Assembly (NCBI GenBank): GCA_009926305.1
Contig: RFPC01000001.1
Span: forward strand, 1 to 64,000
Origin: a bacterium
GTDB taxonomy: Bacteria > Bdellovibrionota_C > UBA2361 > RFPC01
Direction of reading: 5' to 3'
Length of the DNA: 64,000 nucleotides
Position 1 is the stretch's first letter; each line of letters starts with the position of its first letter. Below the pieces are notes generated by a model. That model was given only the letters and a program-made list of their open reading frames with translations, was not told where the DNA came from and ran no database searches. Positions 1 to 8,005 of the stretch are shown here, piece by piece. Both the position numbers and the translations under genes were made by a program.

Positions 1-1
1 C

Positions 2-877
2 TTAAATGATAAACCTGTTAGCTTTGTAAGGCAGGATGTTCGGGAAGACTTTGAGCTAAGAGGATTAGTAAATTGTTCCTGCTGTAAAAATAAGCTCACG
101 GCTGCCTTTTCAAAAAGTAAAACTGGCAAGAAGCATCCCTACTATAAATGTGCCACTAAGGGATGTGATTACTACGGGAAAAGCATCAGAAAGGCTCAAC
201 TTGACGATGATTTTAATGTACTAGTTGCTGACATTAAACCTTGTACTGAGATTGTAGAGCTTGCTGAAGCGATATTTGATGATGTTTGGCAAAGTGCAGC
301 CAATGACCAAGAGAAATCAAAGAATAAGGCTATTAACGAGCATAAAACCTTAGAAGCTAAGTTAGAAGTTATTACAGATAAAATCGCTACAGCTTCCAAT
401 GATACAGTTGTCAGGCAATACGAAAAGATTATTGAAAAACTTGGAGTTGAGATTGAAGAATTAGAGCGAAAAATTAATGATGACTATGACTATTCAATTC
501 CTTATCGAACTTCCAGAGAACAAGTTTTTCAAATTTTGCTAAACCCTGAATATGCTTGGAAAAATTATGACGTTTATCAGAAACAACGCTTCTTTAATTT
601 TATATTTGAAGCAAATTTAGAATATGACAGAAACAATGGTTATCGAACTCCCCTAACTACCTTACCTTTAAGGATATTTGAGGAGTTATCAACCAATGAA
701 TCTGGTGAAGTGGAGGTGGGGAGAATGCGACCCCACCTCCAGGGCAGGCATCTTAAGTCTCATGGAGCATCCACCACGAGAAAGTCAGGGGCCTACGCTC
801 TCGCTTTGCATGATTGCAAAGAACGAATCGCACTGTATTCGCAATGCTCTGGAGAGTGCTTCTTCCTTGTTTTCTGA
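2..877 (+). CDS. Serine recombinase, C-terminal part (5' truncated by window edge)
   Basis: The frame is open from base 2. It encodes a recombinase zinc ribbon near the start (CSCC, then a second Cys pair in KCATKGC), followed by a charged coiled-coil region (about residues 95-165) and a hydrophobic/aromatic tail. This is the usual C-terminal layout of large serine recombinases, which cut and rejoin element ends. The catalytic N-terminal domain lies outside the window. The region is visibly AT-richer than the genes that follow, which suggests transferred DNA. From about base 740 the frame overlaps the next gene in another frame and no longer looks like recombinase sequence, so the natural C-terminus was probably lost or altered at the element junction. 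The family call is fairly sure; whether the element is active is unknown. Confidence 0.75.
   Translation, partial: LNDKPVSFVRQDVREDFELRGLVNCSCCKNKLTAAFSKSKTGKKHPYYKCATKGCDYYGKSIRKAQLDDDFNVLVADIKPCTEIVELAEAIFDDVWQSAANDQEKSKNKAINEHKTLEAKLEVITDKIATASNDTVVRQYEKIIEKLGVEIEELERKINDDYDYSIPYRTSREQVFQILLNPEYAWKNYDVYQKQRFFNFIFEANLEYDRNNGYRTPLTTLPLRIFEELSTNESGEVEVGRMRPHLQGRHLKSHGASTTRKSGAYALALHDCKERIALYSQCSGECFFLVF
711..741. other. 11-bp inverted repeat, possible element attachment site (tRNA/tmRNA-3'-end-like)
   Basis: TGGAGGTGGGG (711-721) and CCCCACCTCCA (731-741) are perfect inverted repeats around a 9-nt spacer. Read on the minus strand, the T-arm-like loop and the CACCTCCA end resemble the 3' end of tmRNA or tRNA genes, which integrases commonly use as attachment sites. 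It lies exactly where the recombinase sequence stops and chromosomal-type sequence begins. No U-tract follows, so an intrinsic terminator is less likely. The att interpretation is inference. Confidence 0.4.
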
Positions 878-2087
878 ATTTATTCTTGTAGATACCGGTT
901 CTTGCGATGATACGGCAATCATCGCTCAGGAGTTTGGAGCAACTGTGATTCATCAGCCATGGATGAATGACTTTTCATTTCACAGAAACACTTCTCTGTC
1001 TCACGCCACAGGAGATTGGATTTTAGTGCTTGATGCAGATGAAGTTATTGACGAATCGCAACACAAGTACCTTCGCGAGCTTCTGCAGGGGGAGAAGAAG
1101 TGCTACCAGTTTATCCAACGCCACTATACCAACGATCATCGTCTCAGTCGTTTTCAGCCCGCTCGAGGGAGCTATCCTCACAGGGAAAAGCAGTACGTAG
1201 GCTTTTTCGATAGTTACTTGTGCCGGTTATTCCCGAATAATCCGAAAATTCGTTATGAGAATTGTGTCCATGAGCTTGTAGAGCCTTCAATCCTTAGAGA
1301 GCATGAACTTCAGTTGGAGAAGTGCTCTATCATTCTTCATCACTACGGGAACACTCCCGAGCTTATAGAGAGAAAAAAGAGAATGGGGCTTTATGCAATG
1401 CTCGGTGAGCTCAAGCTGAAAGAACAACCAGAAGAGTGGAAAAATTTATTTGAGCTAGGAGTGGAGCACAACACCGGCGGTCGGTTAACCGAGAGTGCAG
1501 AATACTTCCAGAAAGCGCTTGTTCTGAATCCTGAAAATATCAGCATTTCAGTTAATTTGGGATTCGTTCTTACTGAGCTTTGCAGGTTTCAAGAGTCAGA
1601 AGACGTTTTGTTATCAGCACTGCAAAGAGCTCCTCATAGCCCCGAGGCGTTGTGTAATCTTGCGGTAAACTACATGCGTCAGGATAAAGAAGATCTCGCA
1701 ATTCCTCACTTGAGAAAAGCGATAGCCCTCAATCCAAATTACATAAATGCCTACGCGAATCTTGGACGTGCATTTTTTAAAATCGGTGCGATAGCAGAAG
1801 GTACTCAGGCATACGAGCAGGGAATAGTGAGAGCGCCACGGAATTCAAAGATACTGCTTCAGTTTGCAGTGTCACTTCTTGATGTTGGAATCCTGAAAGA
1901 GGCCAGAACCGTCCTAGAGGCGGTCATTCGACTCTCCCCAGATGACGCACCAGGGTGGCAACTGATGGCAGTTGCCCTGGAGCGGCTTGGGCTCCCGAAA
2001 GAAGCGAAATTCGCCACTGAAAAAGTGGAAACACTCCTTGCTGACACGCGTTCGCTCAAACCATCTTCAACTCGTAGGGGAGCGTAG
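762..2087 (+). CDS. Family 2 glycosyltransferase with C-terminal TPR repeats
   Basis: A GT-A fold glycosyltransferase domain occupies about residues 10-230: an N-terminal LSLCMIAKNE strand, VDTGSCDD for nucleotide binding, and the metal-binding DAD in LVLDADEV. Several tetratricopeptide repeats follow (about residues 230-420, for example the ALNPNYINAYANLGRAFF unit). This architecture is common for cytoplasmic transferases acting on glycans or glycoproteins; donor and acceptor cannot be predicted. I chose ATG 762 because family members begin a few residues before the first strand, although the frame is open back to 678 across the inverted repeat. There is no clear Shine-Dalgarno sequence. The native upstream region may have been replaced when the neighbouring element inserted. 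441 aa. Confidence 0.85.
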   Translation: MEHPPRESQGPTLSLCMIAKNESHCIRNALESASSLFSEFILVDTGSCDDTAIIAQEFGATVIHQPWMNDFSFHRNTSLSHATGDWILVLDADEVIDESQHKYLRELLQGEKKCYQFIQRHYTNDHRLSRFQPARGSYPHREKQYVGFFDSYLCRLFPNNPKIRYENCVHELVEPSILREHELQLEKCSIILHHYGNTPELIERKKRMGLYAMLGELKLKEQPEEWKNLFELGVEHNTGGRLTESAEYFQKALVLNPENISISVNLGFVLTELCRFQESEDVLLSALQRAPHSPEALCNLAVNYMRQDKEDLAIPHLRKAIALNPNYINAYANLGRAFFKIGAIAEGTQAYEQGIVRAPRNSKILLQFAVSLLDVGILKEARTVLEAVIRLSPDDAPGWQLMAVALERLGLPKEAKFATEKVETLLADTRSLKPSSTRRGA

Positions 2088-2289
2088 CTCGTTCTACAGA
2101 GAAAGATGATGTTTTACTATTTTCCATTTTCCGTATTTCAAAGATGACAAATGGGTCAGATTCTCATCGTAATAGGAGTCGCTTCGGCTGGTTAGCCAAG
2201 CCGCGGGGGACGGTCCGTTCTTTGGTCGGGGTTCTTCGGGCTTGTTTGCGAGGATGGACGGAAAAGTGTGCGTGATGCATTTAGGGCAT

Positions 2290-2317
2290 TTAGCACACCA
2301 ATACTTTTGTGTATGAT
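2290..2317 (+). promoter_or_regulatory. Sigma-70-type promoter of the HU gene
   Basis: TTAGCA (2290-2295) and TATGAT (2312-2317) are separated by 16 bp and lie 36 bp ahead of the HU start codon. They match the -35 and -10 consensus at 4/6 and 5/6. A ribosome binding site (GAGGGG, 2341-2346) precedes the GTG start. Confidence 0.5.
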
Positions 2318-2353
2318 TGCCAAATAAGGCTAATGATAAAGAGGGGTTGAACT

Positions 2354-2668
2354 GTGAACAAGTCTGAGCTGATAGAGAAGCTAGCTGATAAAACGGGTCT
2401 TAACGTCATTCAGGCAGAGGAGGTAGTGAACCTCATTTATAAAAAGATGAGGGATACCCTCGTTGGTGGAGGTCGAATAGAGATTCGAGGCTTCGGTAGC
2501 TTTGTTGTTAAAGAGTATGATTCCTATCAGGGGAGAAACCCAAAGACTGGTCAACGTATTGATGTTCCCAAAAAGAAACTTCCCTTTTTCAAGGTGGGGA
2601 AGGAGCTTAAGGAGCGTATTGACCAGATAGAAGATCAAGAAGATTCTGGTGCATCTGTTTCGCATTAA
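2354..2668 (+). CDS. HU/IHF-family DNA-binding protein
   Basis: Small basic DNA-bending protein of 104 aa. The N-terminal helical dimer part begins MNKSELIEKLADKTGL. The beta-arm carries the family signature GRNPKTGQ with the conserved proline that intercalates into DNA, followed by the C-terminal helix (KVGKELKERI). It ends in a short acidic tail beyond the usual 90-95 residues. The start is GTG 2354, supported by GAGGGG eight bases upstream and by the family length. It probably contributes to nucleoid structure; HU versus IHF subunit cannot be decided from sequence alone. Monocistronic with its own promoter. Confidence 0.95.
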   Translation: MNKSELIEKLADKTGLNVIQAEEVVNLIYKKMRDTLVGGGRIEIRGFGSFVVKEYDSYQGRNPKTGQRIDVPKKKLPFFKVGKELKERIDQIEDQEDSGASVSH

Positions 2669-2925
2669 ACACTGAAATCAACGTTTCCATCCTCTCGTGT
2701 TGTTATTTTAGAGCAATTCTTTATAGCTTGCCCTGTGCAAGGGGGCGCCGTTTGAGCGTTAGACAGGGCCTTTGCGGGTTGGAGAGGAGTATTAATTTTT
2801 CTTTAGTTTTCGCCCATTTCTGTCGAAGATTTAATTTGTGAAGTAATATGGCGGGGGAGTGAGATTTGGTGTGTAATAGCGCTAAATCAGTAGGGTAGCA
2901 CTTGCTCTTTGGAGAAGGTAGAGAG

Positions 2926-3312
2926 ATGTCAATTGATTTCTTGCAAGATTTAGAACGAGCGGTAGACAACGGGAAAGCATACTTTGGGTGTCCGAATATC
3001 GGTAGGAACCAGTGGAAGATTAGTGAAGTCGCGGAAGAGGTAGAGAGAATAGCGGTTCGGACTGCTAACAACAAAAAGATGGCTGTTAATGTCGTTCGCC
3101 TTTTATCAAAACTCGATGCGCTTGTTGGAAACTCTTATTTGGTACCAACAAAGATAGGTGAGCCCGGTCCACGGGGAGAGCCAGTTGTAGAATGGTCAGT
3201 GGTAGAGACGCGAGAAGCTGCTGAGATGATGAAAGATCTTCGCCGAGGTCCTGCTCCCTTTTTTGCAATGCAGGTAGAGAAAGTGATCGAGCCGGCAGAG
3301 GCTATTGAATAA
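2926..3312 (+). CDS. Hypothetical protein, 128 aa
   Basis: Start at ATG 2926, preceded by GGAGAAGG; the frame is open 24 bases further upstream. The protein is soluble, with no signal peptide or membrane segment. It has helical stretches (FLQDLERAVDNGKAYF; VAEEVERIAVRTANNKKMAVNVV) and a central Gly/Pro turn (GEPGPRGEP). I do not recognise the family. It stands alone on the plus strand, with short intergenic spaces on both sides. A real gene is likely from the good ribosome binding site and typical codon use. Confidence 0.6.
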   Translation: MSIDFLQDLERAVDNGKAYFGCPNIGRNQWKISEVAEEVERIAVRTANNKKMAVNVVRLLSKLDALVGNSYLVPTKIGEPGPRGEPVVEWSVVETREAAEMMKDLRRGPAPFFAMQVEKVIEPAEAIE

Positions 3313-3447
3313 ATTGAGAGCCTTTTCAGCAGGTTTTTCCTTAGGTCTTGAGTCTAATCGCTATTTAATCAAATAGTCCAATGGTGTATTGTCTGGTGAA
3401 GAGGAAGCCAGTAGCAGTACAAGATTTATCAAACGAGAAGGGTGTTC

Positions 3448-3807
3448 ATGGACAAGCAGTTTAAGCCACGAATAGTGCGTATCGAAGAAGCACTGGAGAG
3501 CCGCTATTCAGCTGGCATACGTCCGTTGTCTTGGGATGATCGTCGAGCAGGTTTCGATAAAGTTCGGACTGCTGATGGTGAGGAACTAACGCTTCTGAGT
3601 GGGGGTCAGCAAAGTACGCCACAGCCTGGATGGGAGATACTGCTCACCGCTGAAGAGGCAGTCGATGCTACTGAATTGAATATCCCTTCCGAGCGTGGAA
3701 AAATTGCTTGTTACGCTTGGACCTTGTACGGGCTTGGAACTCCGCACAGAGAGGGCCACAGAGAGGGCCACGGAGAGAGCCACGGAGTGAACGGCACACA
3801 GAACTAA
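3448..3807 (+). CDS. Hypothetical protein with His/Gly/Glu repeat tail
   Basis: 119 aa from ATG 3448 (GAGAAGGG just upstream). The body (about residues 1-98) is soluble and unrecognised. The C-terminus is a low-complexity His-Arg/Gly-Glu-Gly tail encoded by four 12-bp tandem units, which could bind metal or simply reflect recent repeat expansion. It may be co-transcribed with the preceding hypothetical gene, but a 135-bp gap separates them. Confidence 0.5.
   Translation: MDKQFKPRIVRIEEALESRYSAGIRPLSWDDRRAGFDKVRTADGEELTLLSGGQQSTPQPGWEILLTAEEAVDATELNIPSERGKIACYAWTLYGLGTPHREGHREGHGESHGVNGTQN
3744..3791 (+). repeat. 12-bp tandem repeat, 4 units, in coding sequence
   Basis: Four consecutive 12-mers of the form (c/g)cac(a/g)gag(a/t)g(g/a)(g/a) encode HREG/HGES-like units at the end of the gene at 3448. 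Units 1 and 2 differ by one base; units 3 and 4 are slightly diverged. Because 12 is a multiple of three, copy-number change keeps the frame. Confidence 0.8.
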
Positions 3808-3836
3808 TACGTGCCTTCTGAACTCAATAGCTCCTA

Positions 3837-3870
3837 CCTTTAAGGGGCCTTTAAGGGGGCCTTTAAGGGG
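3837..3870. repeat. 11-12-bp tandem repeat, 3 units, intergenic
   Basis: Three copies of CCTTTAAGGGG(G) lie 30 bp after the preceding stop codon and are followed by TTTT. Parts of neighbouring units (CCTT/AAGG) can pair, so the array may form a hairpin and act as a weak terminator between the convergent genes. Confidence 0.7.
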
Positions 3871-3946
3871 TTTTGCATATCTTGTTGTCTCTTTCTCACA
3901 CAATTCGTGCTGCTCTCAGGTGTTATCGCCCTGTAAATATGCTGAC

Positions 3947-4750
3947 TTATGGATCGGTAGTCGAACAGACCTCTAGTCGAATGATGGGCTGCTCGTCAAA
4001 TAAGATTGGGAACTCAGGTGCGATGGCAGTGTAGAAACTTCTCGGAAACGACATATCTGCGAGATATAATCTCCCAAGGAGATCTGTGTGATTTGTGAGG
4101 CACTCTAATGGTGCACCCAGAGCCATTGTGGAAGACGCAAAGAGTCGTTCTCCGTTAGGTTCTCCCGTCTCAAGATTCACTCCATGCGGCGCAAGAATGC
4201 AGTGAACCGGCGTACTCAATTCATTCAAGATAGAGATACTTTGATTGATGAATTCTTGTTCCTGTGGCGGGCGGATTGCAATCGGAAATTCGATATCAGA
4301 ACCCCCGAAGATAATATTATGACATTCCTGGATTAGGTCGACGACTAAATCGTTTTGGTCAGTGGTACTCCAAAACTCGACTTTCATTCCGTACGCTTTG
4401 GCACTCTCGAGAGCGTTCGCGATATAAGAGAGCGGCTGGTCCTCGGGGTGACCAAGAACGAGAATCACTATATCTGACCCAGCATTTTTTAGATGTCGAA
4501 GGCAATTTATTGCGATATTTCCGCAAAATGTGTCTCTTACTAAACCGCAGATGAGACCACCAGCAGCGGACAACCCTAGCGCATACCGAACTACCATAGC
4601 GAGTCCGTAGGCTGGTCCTTCAGCCAAGGCTGGAGGCGAGAGGTGAAAGCCATCTCTCAGTGATAAAAAGCCGTTCGAGAGAGCCTGGTAGGAAGCAGTA
4701 GGAACTCGTGTTCCATCGTCTTTTTGAAAGTATTTTCCCGAGTGGCTCAC
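3947..4750 (-). CDS. YjeF N-terminal-domain protein, degenerate active site
   Basis: The fold outline of NAD(P)HX epimerase (YjeF_N) is recognisable over the full 267 aa: an N-terminal segment like VPTASYQAL, the second Rossmann strand and helix (INCLRHLKNAG), a TG-like turn (LETGEPNG, near 193-200), and the closing LYLADMSFPRSFY block. However, the family's GxGNNGGDG substrate loop is replaced by GLVRDTFCGN (69-78), and the Asp of the DIPSG motif is lost (ILAPHG, 185-190). Epimerase activity is therefore doubtful, and no kinase domain is fused. Such relics can act as binding proteins, as in the AIBP/Edc3 branch. The start is GTG 4750 with a poor ribosome binding site. It converges with the hypothetical genes to its left. 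Confidence 0.7.
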   Translation of the reverse strand: MSHSGKYFQKDDGTRVPTASYQALSNGFLSLRDGFHLSPPALAEGPAYGLAMVVRYALGLSAAGGLICGLVRDTFCGNIAINCLRHLKNAGSDIVILVLGHPEDQPLSYIANALESAKAYGMKVEFWSTTDQNDLVVDLIQECHNIIFGGSDIEFPIAIRPPQEQEFINQSISILNELSTPVHCILAPHGVNLETGEPNGERLFASSTMALGAPLECLTNHTDLLGRLYLADMSFPRSFYTAIAPEFPILFDEQPIIRLEVCSTTDP

Positions 4751-4832
4751 TGTATGTCTCTATTGGTTTATTTCAGAGTCTGCAATATGTAGTATCACCC
4801 CAATAAGAATTCAACAAAAGGCAAAAGTTTCT

Positions 4833-5858
4833 ATGATAGACAAAAAAGGCCCAGCAGTTGCCATCGTAGGGGCAACGGGTGTTGTTGGCAGTGAGATGCT
4901 TAGGATTCTCGAAGAGAGGCAGATTCCAGTCGGAGAGCTCTGCCTTTTTGCCTCTAAGGAGTCAGCTGGAGAACTCTATGCCTTTCATGGAGAAGAAATC
5001 GAGGTGGAGGAGCTTGCAGAAGACTCCTTCTCAGGCGTTAATTATGCGCTTTTTGCACTCGACTCAAAGCTTGCTGAAAAATATGTTCCTCTGGCGCTCG
5101 AGGCAGGAGTTACGGTAATTGATAATTCGAGTGTCTACCGCCTAGACGAGAAGATTCCCCTCATTGTTCCTGAAGTAAATGGCGAGTTGCTCTCAGCTGA
5201 GCATCAACTCATCGCGAATCCGAACTGCACCACAGCTCAGCTTGCTCCCGTACTTGCAGTAATGCATCGTGCTGGAATATTGAAACGGGTAGTTGTATCA
5301 ACCTATCAAGCGGTTTCTGGAGCAGGGAAAGAGGCGCTTGATGAACTTTGGGAGCAAACAAGAGCAGTTTTTACTCAGACCGCTATTCCTAATGAAGCCT
5401 TTCAATATCAAATTGCATTCAACTGTATTCCTCAAATTGATGTGATGCTAGAGAGTGGATACACGAGAGAGGAAGAGAAGGTTATTGAGGAAACACGAAA
5501 GATTTTGGGAATTCCCGACCTTCCTATAACGGTGACGGCAGTGCGAGTTCCTGTTTTTCATAGTCATGGTGAGAGTGTCAATGTTGAGCTGCAAGAACCG
5601 GTTTCCCGTGATGAGTTAATCGCGCTGTTTGAAGCCGAGGATGCGCTTGAGGTATTTCCCCATCATGAGGATTTTCCGTTACAGATTGATGCGGCTACGC
5701 GTGACCCCATTTTTGTGGGAAGGATTCGAAAGGATGAGTCAGTCCACTCTGGCTTCGACCTTTGGATAGTTGCTGACAATCTACGAAAGGGGGCCGCCTT
5801 AAACGCGGTGCAGATTTTAGAAAAAGTGTTATCGCTTAAAGAAGAGAGTTCGGCGTAA
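4833..5858 (+). CDS. asd: Aspartate-semialdehyde dehydrogenase
   Basis: Reduces aspartyl phosphate to aspartate semialdehyde with NADPH, the branch point for lysine/diaminopimelate, threonine and methionine. The N-terminal dinucleotide motif GATGVVGSEML is at residues 13-23 and the catalytic cysteine (NPNCTT) is Cys132. The substrate-binding region VFHSHGESVNVEL and the C-terminal LWIVADNLRKGAALNAVQI block are typical. 341 aa is normal length. truA begins three bases after its stop, so the two are one transcriptional unit. Confidence 0.96.
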   Translation: MIDKKGPAVAIVGATGVVGSEMLRILEERQIPVGELCLFASKESAGELYAFHGEEIEVEELAEDSFSGVNYALFALDSKLAEKYVPLALEAGVTVIDNSSVYRLDEKIPLIVPEVNGELLSAEHQLIANPNCTTAQLAPVLAVMHRAGILKRVVVSTYQAVSGAGKEALDELWEQTRAVFTQTAIPNEAFQYQIAFNCIPQIDVMLESGYTREEEKVIEETRKILGIPDLPITVTAVRVPVFHSHGESVNVELQEPVSRDELIALFEAEDALEVFPHHEDFPLQIDAATRDPIFVGRIRKDESVHSGFDLWIVADNLRKGAALNAVQILEKVLSLKEESSA

Positions 5859-5861
5859 AGC

Positions 5862-6620
5862 ATGAGAAAAATTCGACTCGTTATTGAGTATGATGGGAAG
5901 AAGTTTTCTGGTTGGCAGATTCAGCCTGAGGTACGAACAGTACAAGGCGAGCTCCATCAGGCGCTTCAAACGGTCCTGCGGTCAGAAGCAGTCTCCCGTC
6001 CAATCGCTTCCGGCAGAACTGACGCTGGAGTCTCAGCAAGACGACAAGTGGTGTGTTTCGAAGCTCCTGTTGAAGAGGAAATGCTTCGTAAGATTCAGGT
6101 TGGAGTAAGTAGTATCCTGAAATCGGAAGTGTCGGTGTTATCAGCGTCATTTGTCAGTGATGAATTCCATCCCATACATGATGTGATGAGAAAGCAATAC
6201 TCGTATGCCGTATGGAATCATCCGAGTCCCCCAGCATTGCAATTTGGGTACGTCATGCATGTTATTGAACCACTCGATATAGATATCATGAGGCACGAAT
6301 CAGAATGTCTAATCGGTACGCACGATTTTTCGAGTTTTCGCGGACATGGTTGTGGAGCGAGGTCCCCAGTGCGGTGTATTGAAGAGATTACTATTGAGCG
6401 GCGCGGAGAGTTGGTGCTCTTCGAATTCCAGGGCAAGGGGTTTTTGAAACAGATGGTTCGAAATCTTGTCGGGACACTTATTGAGTATGGAAGGCGCTCT
6501 GGAAAGCTCCAGTCATGTCGGGAGGTGTTGGAGTCATGTGATCGCCGGTGTGCCGGGCCTACGGCTGAACCGTGGGGCCTCAGTCTTGATTGGGTTGAAT
6601 ACCCCGAGGGAAAACTCTAG
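5862..6620 (+). CDS. truA: tRNA pseudouridine(38-40) synthase TruA
   Basis: Converts uridines 38-40 in the tRNA anticodon arm to pseudouridine. The catalytic aspartate is Asp54 in ASGRTDAGVSA. The FSGWQIQP N-terminus and the C-terminal FLKQMVRNLVGTLIEYG motif are both family hallmarks. 252 aa is full length. It is separated from asd by three bases, an arrangement seen in many bacteria. Confidence 0.95.
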   Translation: MRKIRLVIEYDGKKFSGWQIQPEVRTVQGELHQALQTVLRSEAVSRPIASGRTDAGVSARRQVVCFEAPVEEEMLRKIQVGVSSILKSEVSVLSASFVSDEFHPIHDVMRKQYSYAVWNHPSPPALQFGYVMHVIEPLDIDIMRHESECLIGTHDFSSFRGHGCGARSPVRCIEEITIERRGELVLFEFQGKGFLKQMVRNLVGTLIEYGRRSGKLQSCREVLESCDRRCAGPTAEPWGLSLDWVEYPEGKL

Positions 6621-6641
6621 GAAGCAACGGAAAATGGTGCT

Positions 6642-7343
6642 TTAGGGAATGAATATAGCTCGCACAGTTGCGACCACTAACAGCCCGCATTGATAGAGCT
6701 CTTGCCCAAATATCTGTAATCCATCATTCCCCCCAACCAGCCAAAGGATTAGAAGTGATGTGATACATGCATTTGCTGCAAAGATATATCCGAGTGCAAC
6801 AAAGTACCCTCCTTTGATACCCGTCAGGTCCGTTTGAATAGGGGTGGCATCTTTGAGTTGTAGATAGAGTTCTGTTCCATGGATGGCTGCCAAAAAAAGG
6901 AGAGCCCCTTCCGTATTGGCATGATGGAGAATCGGGTAGAGTAACAGTCCGATAAAGGTAATGACGGGAAGGAAATAGGGTGCCAGTGAGATAAAAGCAT
7001 TATATTCAGCCGTGTCCTGAGTATAGCTGTACTGAAAGGAACCAGACATCCCTTTCAATTTCAACTTTTTCCATTTGTTCCCAACGAGCAGGGCGAGGAG
7101 TGCATGTTTATACTCATGAATCAGCACTGATATCTGGCCTCGGAGGAGTGTGTATCCAAACCACCATCCAAGGAGAAGTCCAGCTAGGAGGAGCCAGAGC
7201 GTAAAGCTATCGGCAGTTGAGATGACCTGGCGTGCGGTGGAGAGGCCTATCAGCGCAAGAGGAAGTGAAAAGACATAGGAGAAGAAAAAGGCAACGCCCC
7301 CAATTTTTACCTTACGCTTTCTCACGCTCCATCGAAGCAACAC
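6642..7343 (-). CDS. M50-like membrane metalloprotease homologue
   Basis: 233 aa with four to six hydrophobic segments (about 18-40, 48-66, 122-140, 145-155, 180-205, 212-230). The sequence LIHEYKHALLALLVG contains an HExxH zinc motif within a membrane helix, as in site-2-type (M50B) proteases. A third zinc ligand is not obvious; the LAPYFLPV segment lies where family members place a conserved helix. The start is GTG 7343 with GAGG six bases upstream. It converges with truA. Protease activity is inferred; some members of this group are non-proteolytic. Confidence 0.65.
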   Translation of the reverse strand: MLLRWSVRKRKVKIGGVAFFFSYVFSLPLALIGLSTARQVISTADSFTLWLLLAGLLLGWWFGYTLLRGQISVLIHEYKHALLALLVGNKWKKLKLKGMSGSFQYSYTQDTAEYNAFISLAPYFLPVITFIGLLLYPILHHANTEGALLFLAAIHGTELYLQLKDATPIQTDLTGIKGGYFVALGYIFAANACITSLLILWLVGGNDGLQIFGQELYQCGLLVVATVRAIFIP

Positions 7344-7496
7344 AGATTCCTCTTTTGACCCTTTTGGAGTGTTATAGTGGCCAGTGACTCCTGCGTAGCG
7401 TAACAGTCCCGACCATGGATCAGAAGAGAGAGAAACCCCTCTGCCTCTTATTATGACGCTTGATACCAGTGATAGAACGACTGCAACTCTTCTCGC

Positions 7497-7679
7497 TTAG
7501 TGCGGAGGGGAGATTAATGCCTTCGCTAACGTCACACTGTTAGGTTTATACGTTCCGTTCATGAGTTGTTGTTTCAACAATCTGAGACGGACAGCTCGTT
7601 CCGCATCGCTTTGATGGAGGAACCGTTCAGACACCTCTTTGATACGAGGGTTTAACTTCGGTATTGTCTTATCATTCAT
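7497..7679 (-). CDS. FlgM-like small protein (putative anti-sigma factor)
   Basis: 60 aa from ATG 7679, supported by CGGAG seven bases upstream. The C-terminal half, LRLLKQQLMNGTYKPNSVTLAKALI, reads like the conserved end of FlgM (…L+..I.nGtY.vd...iA..l), which binds and inhibits the flagellar sigma factor. The N-terminus is short and polar, as in FlgM, which is partly unfolded. No flagellar gene is near. The match is short, so the assignment is tentative. Confidence 0.5.
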   Translation of the reverse strand: MNDKTIPKLNPRIKEVSERFLHQSDAERAVRLRLLKQQLMNGTYKPNSVTLAKALISPPH

Positions 7680-8005
7680 TGTACTACTCCGGACCAAATC
7701 TTCGAGGATTTTGACTTCCGTGTATTATATTAGTGGATTTCCGTACCCTCGTGACTCAGCACCTTTTCTCTCAAAATAGAATTGCTCCGTTTCGATGTTT
7801 CCATCTAAACAAGAAGTCGACCACTCTTCGGTTTTGCTAAACTTTTGGTGTCTAAATAGGTGGAAATTTCTGTGGCAATTTAAGACCTCGTCTTTCTCCG
7901 AGATTGGCGTAGCGAGCGTGAATTTTGCTTACATGACGAATGGTCAGGCTATAGAAAGCGCTAAAAGAATGTGTGTAATGACGTAATTGCTGCTACGAAA
8001 TCCTT
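7680..8005. other. Intergenic region, divergent from FlgM-like gene
   Basis: This 326-bp gap has no convincing gene. A perfect minus-strand -10 hexamer (TATAAT, complement of 7724-7729) sits 45 bp upstream of the FlgM-like start, but no good -35 is visible. A 63-codon plus-strand frame at 7795 lacks a ribosome binding site and recognisable content. Confidence 0.4.

Noticed and set aside
2381-2665. 94-codon minus-strand frame opposite HU
   Set aside because: Shadow of the HU gene; no independent support.
2730-2769. GCCCTGT/ACAGGGC inverted repeat after HU
   Set aside because: 7-bp stem with a 26-nt loop and no T-run; too weak as a terminator.
7795-7986. 63-codon frame upstream of pgk's end
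   Set aside because: No ribosome binding site, odd composition, lies in a likely promoter region.
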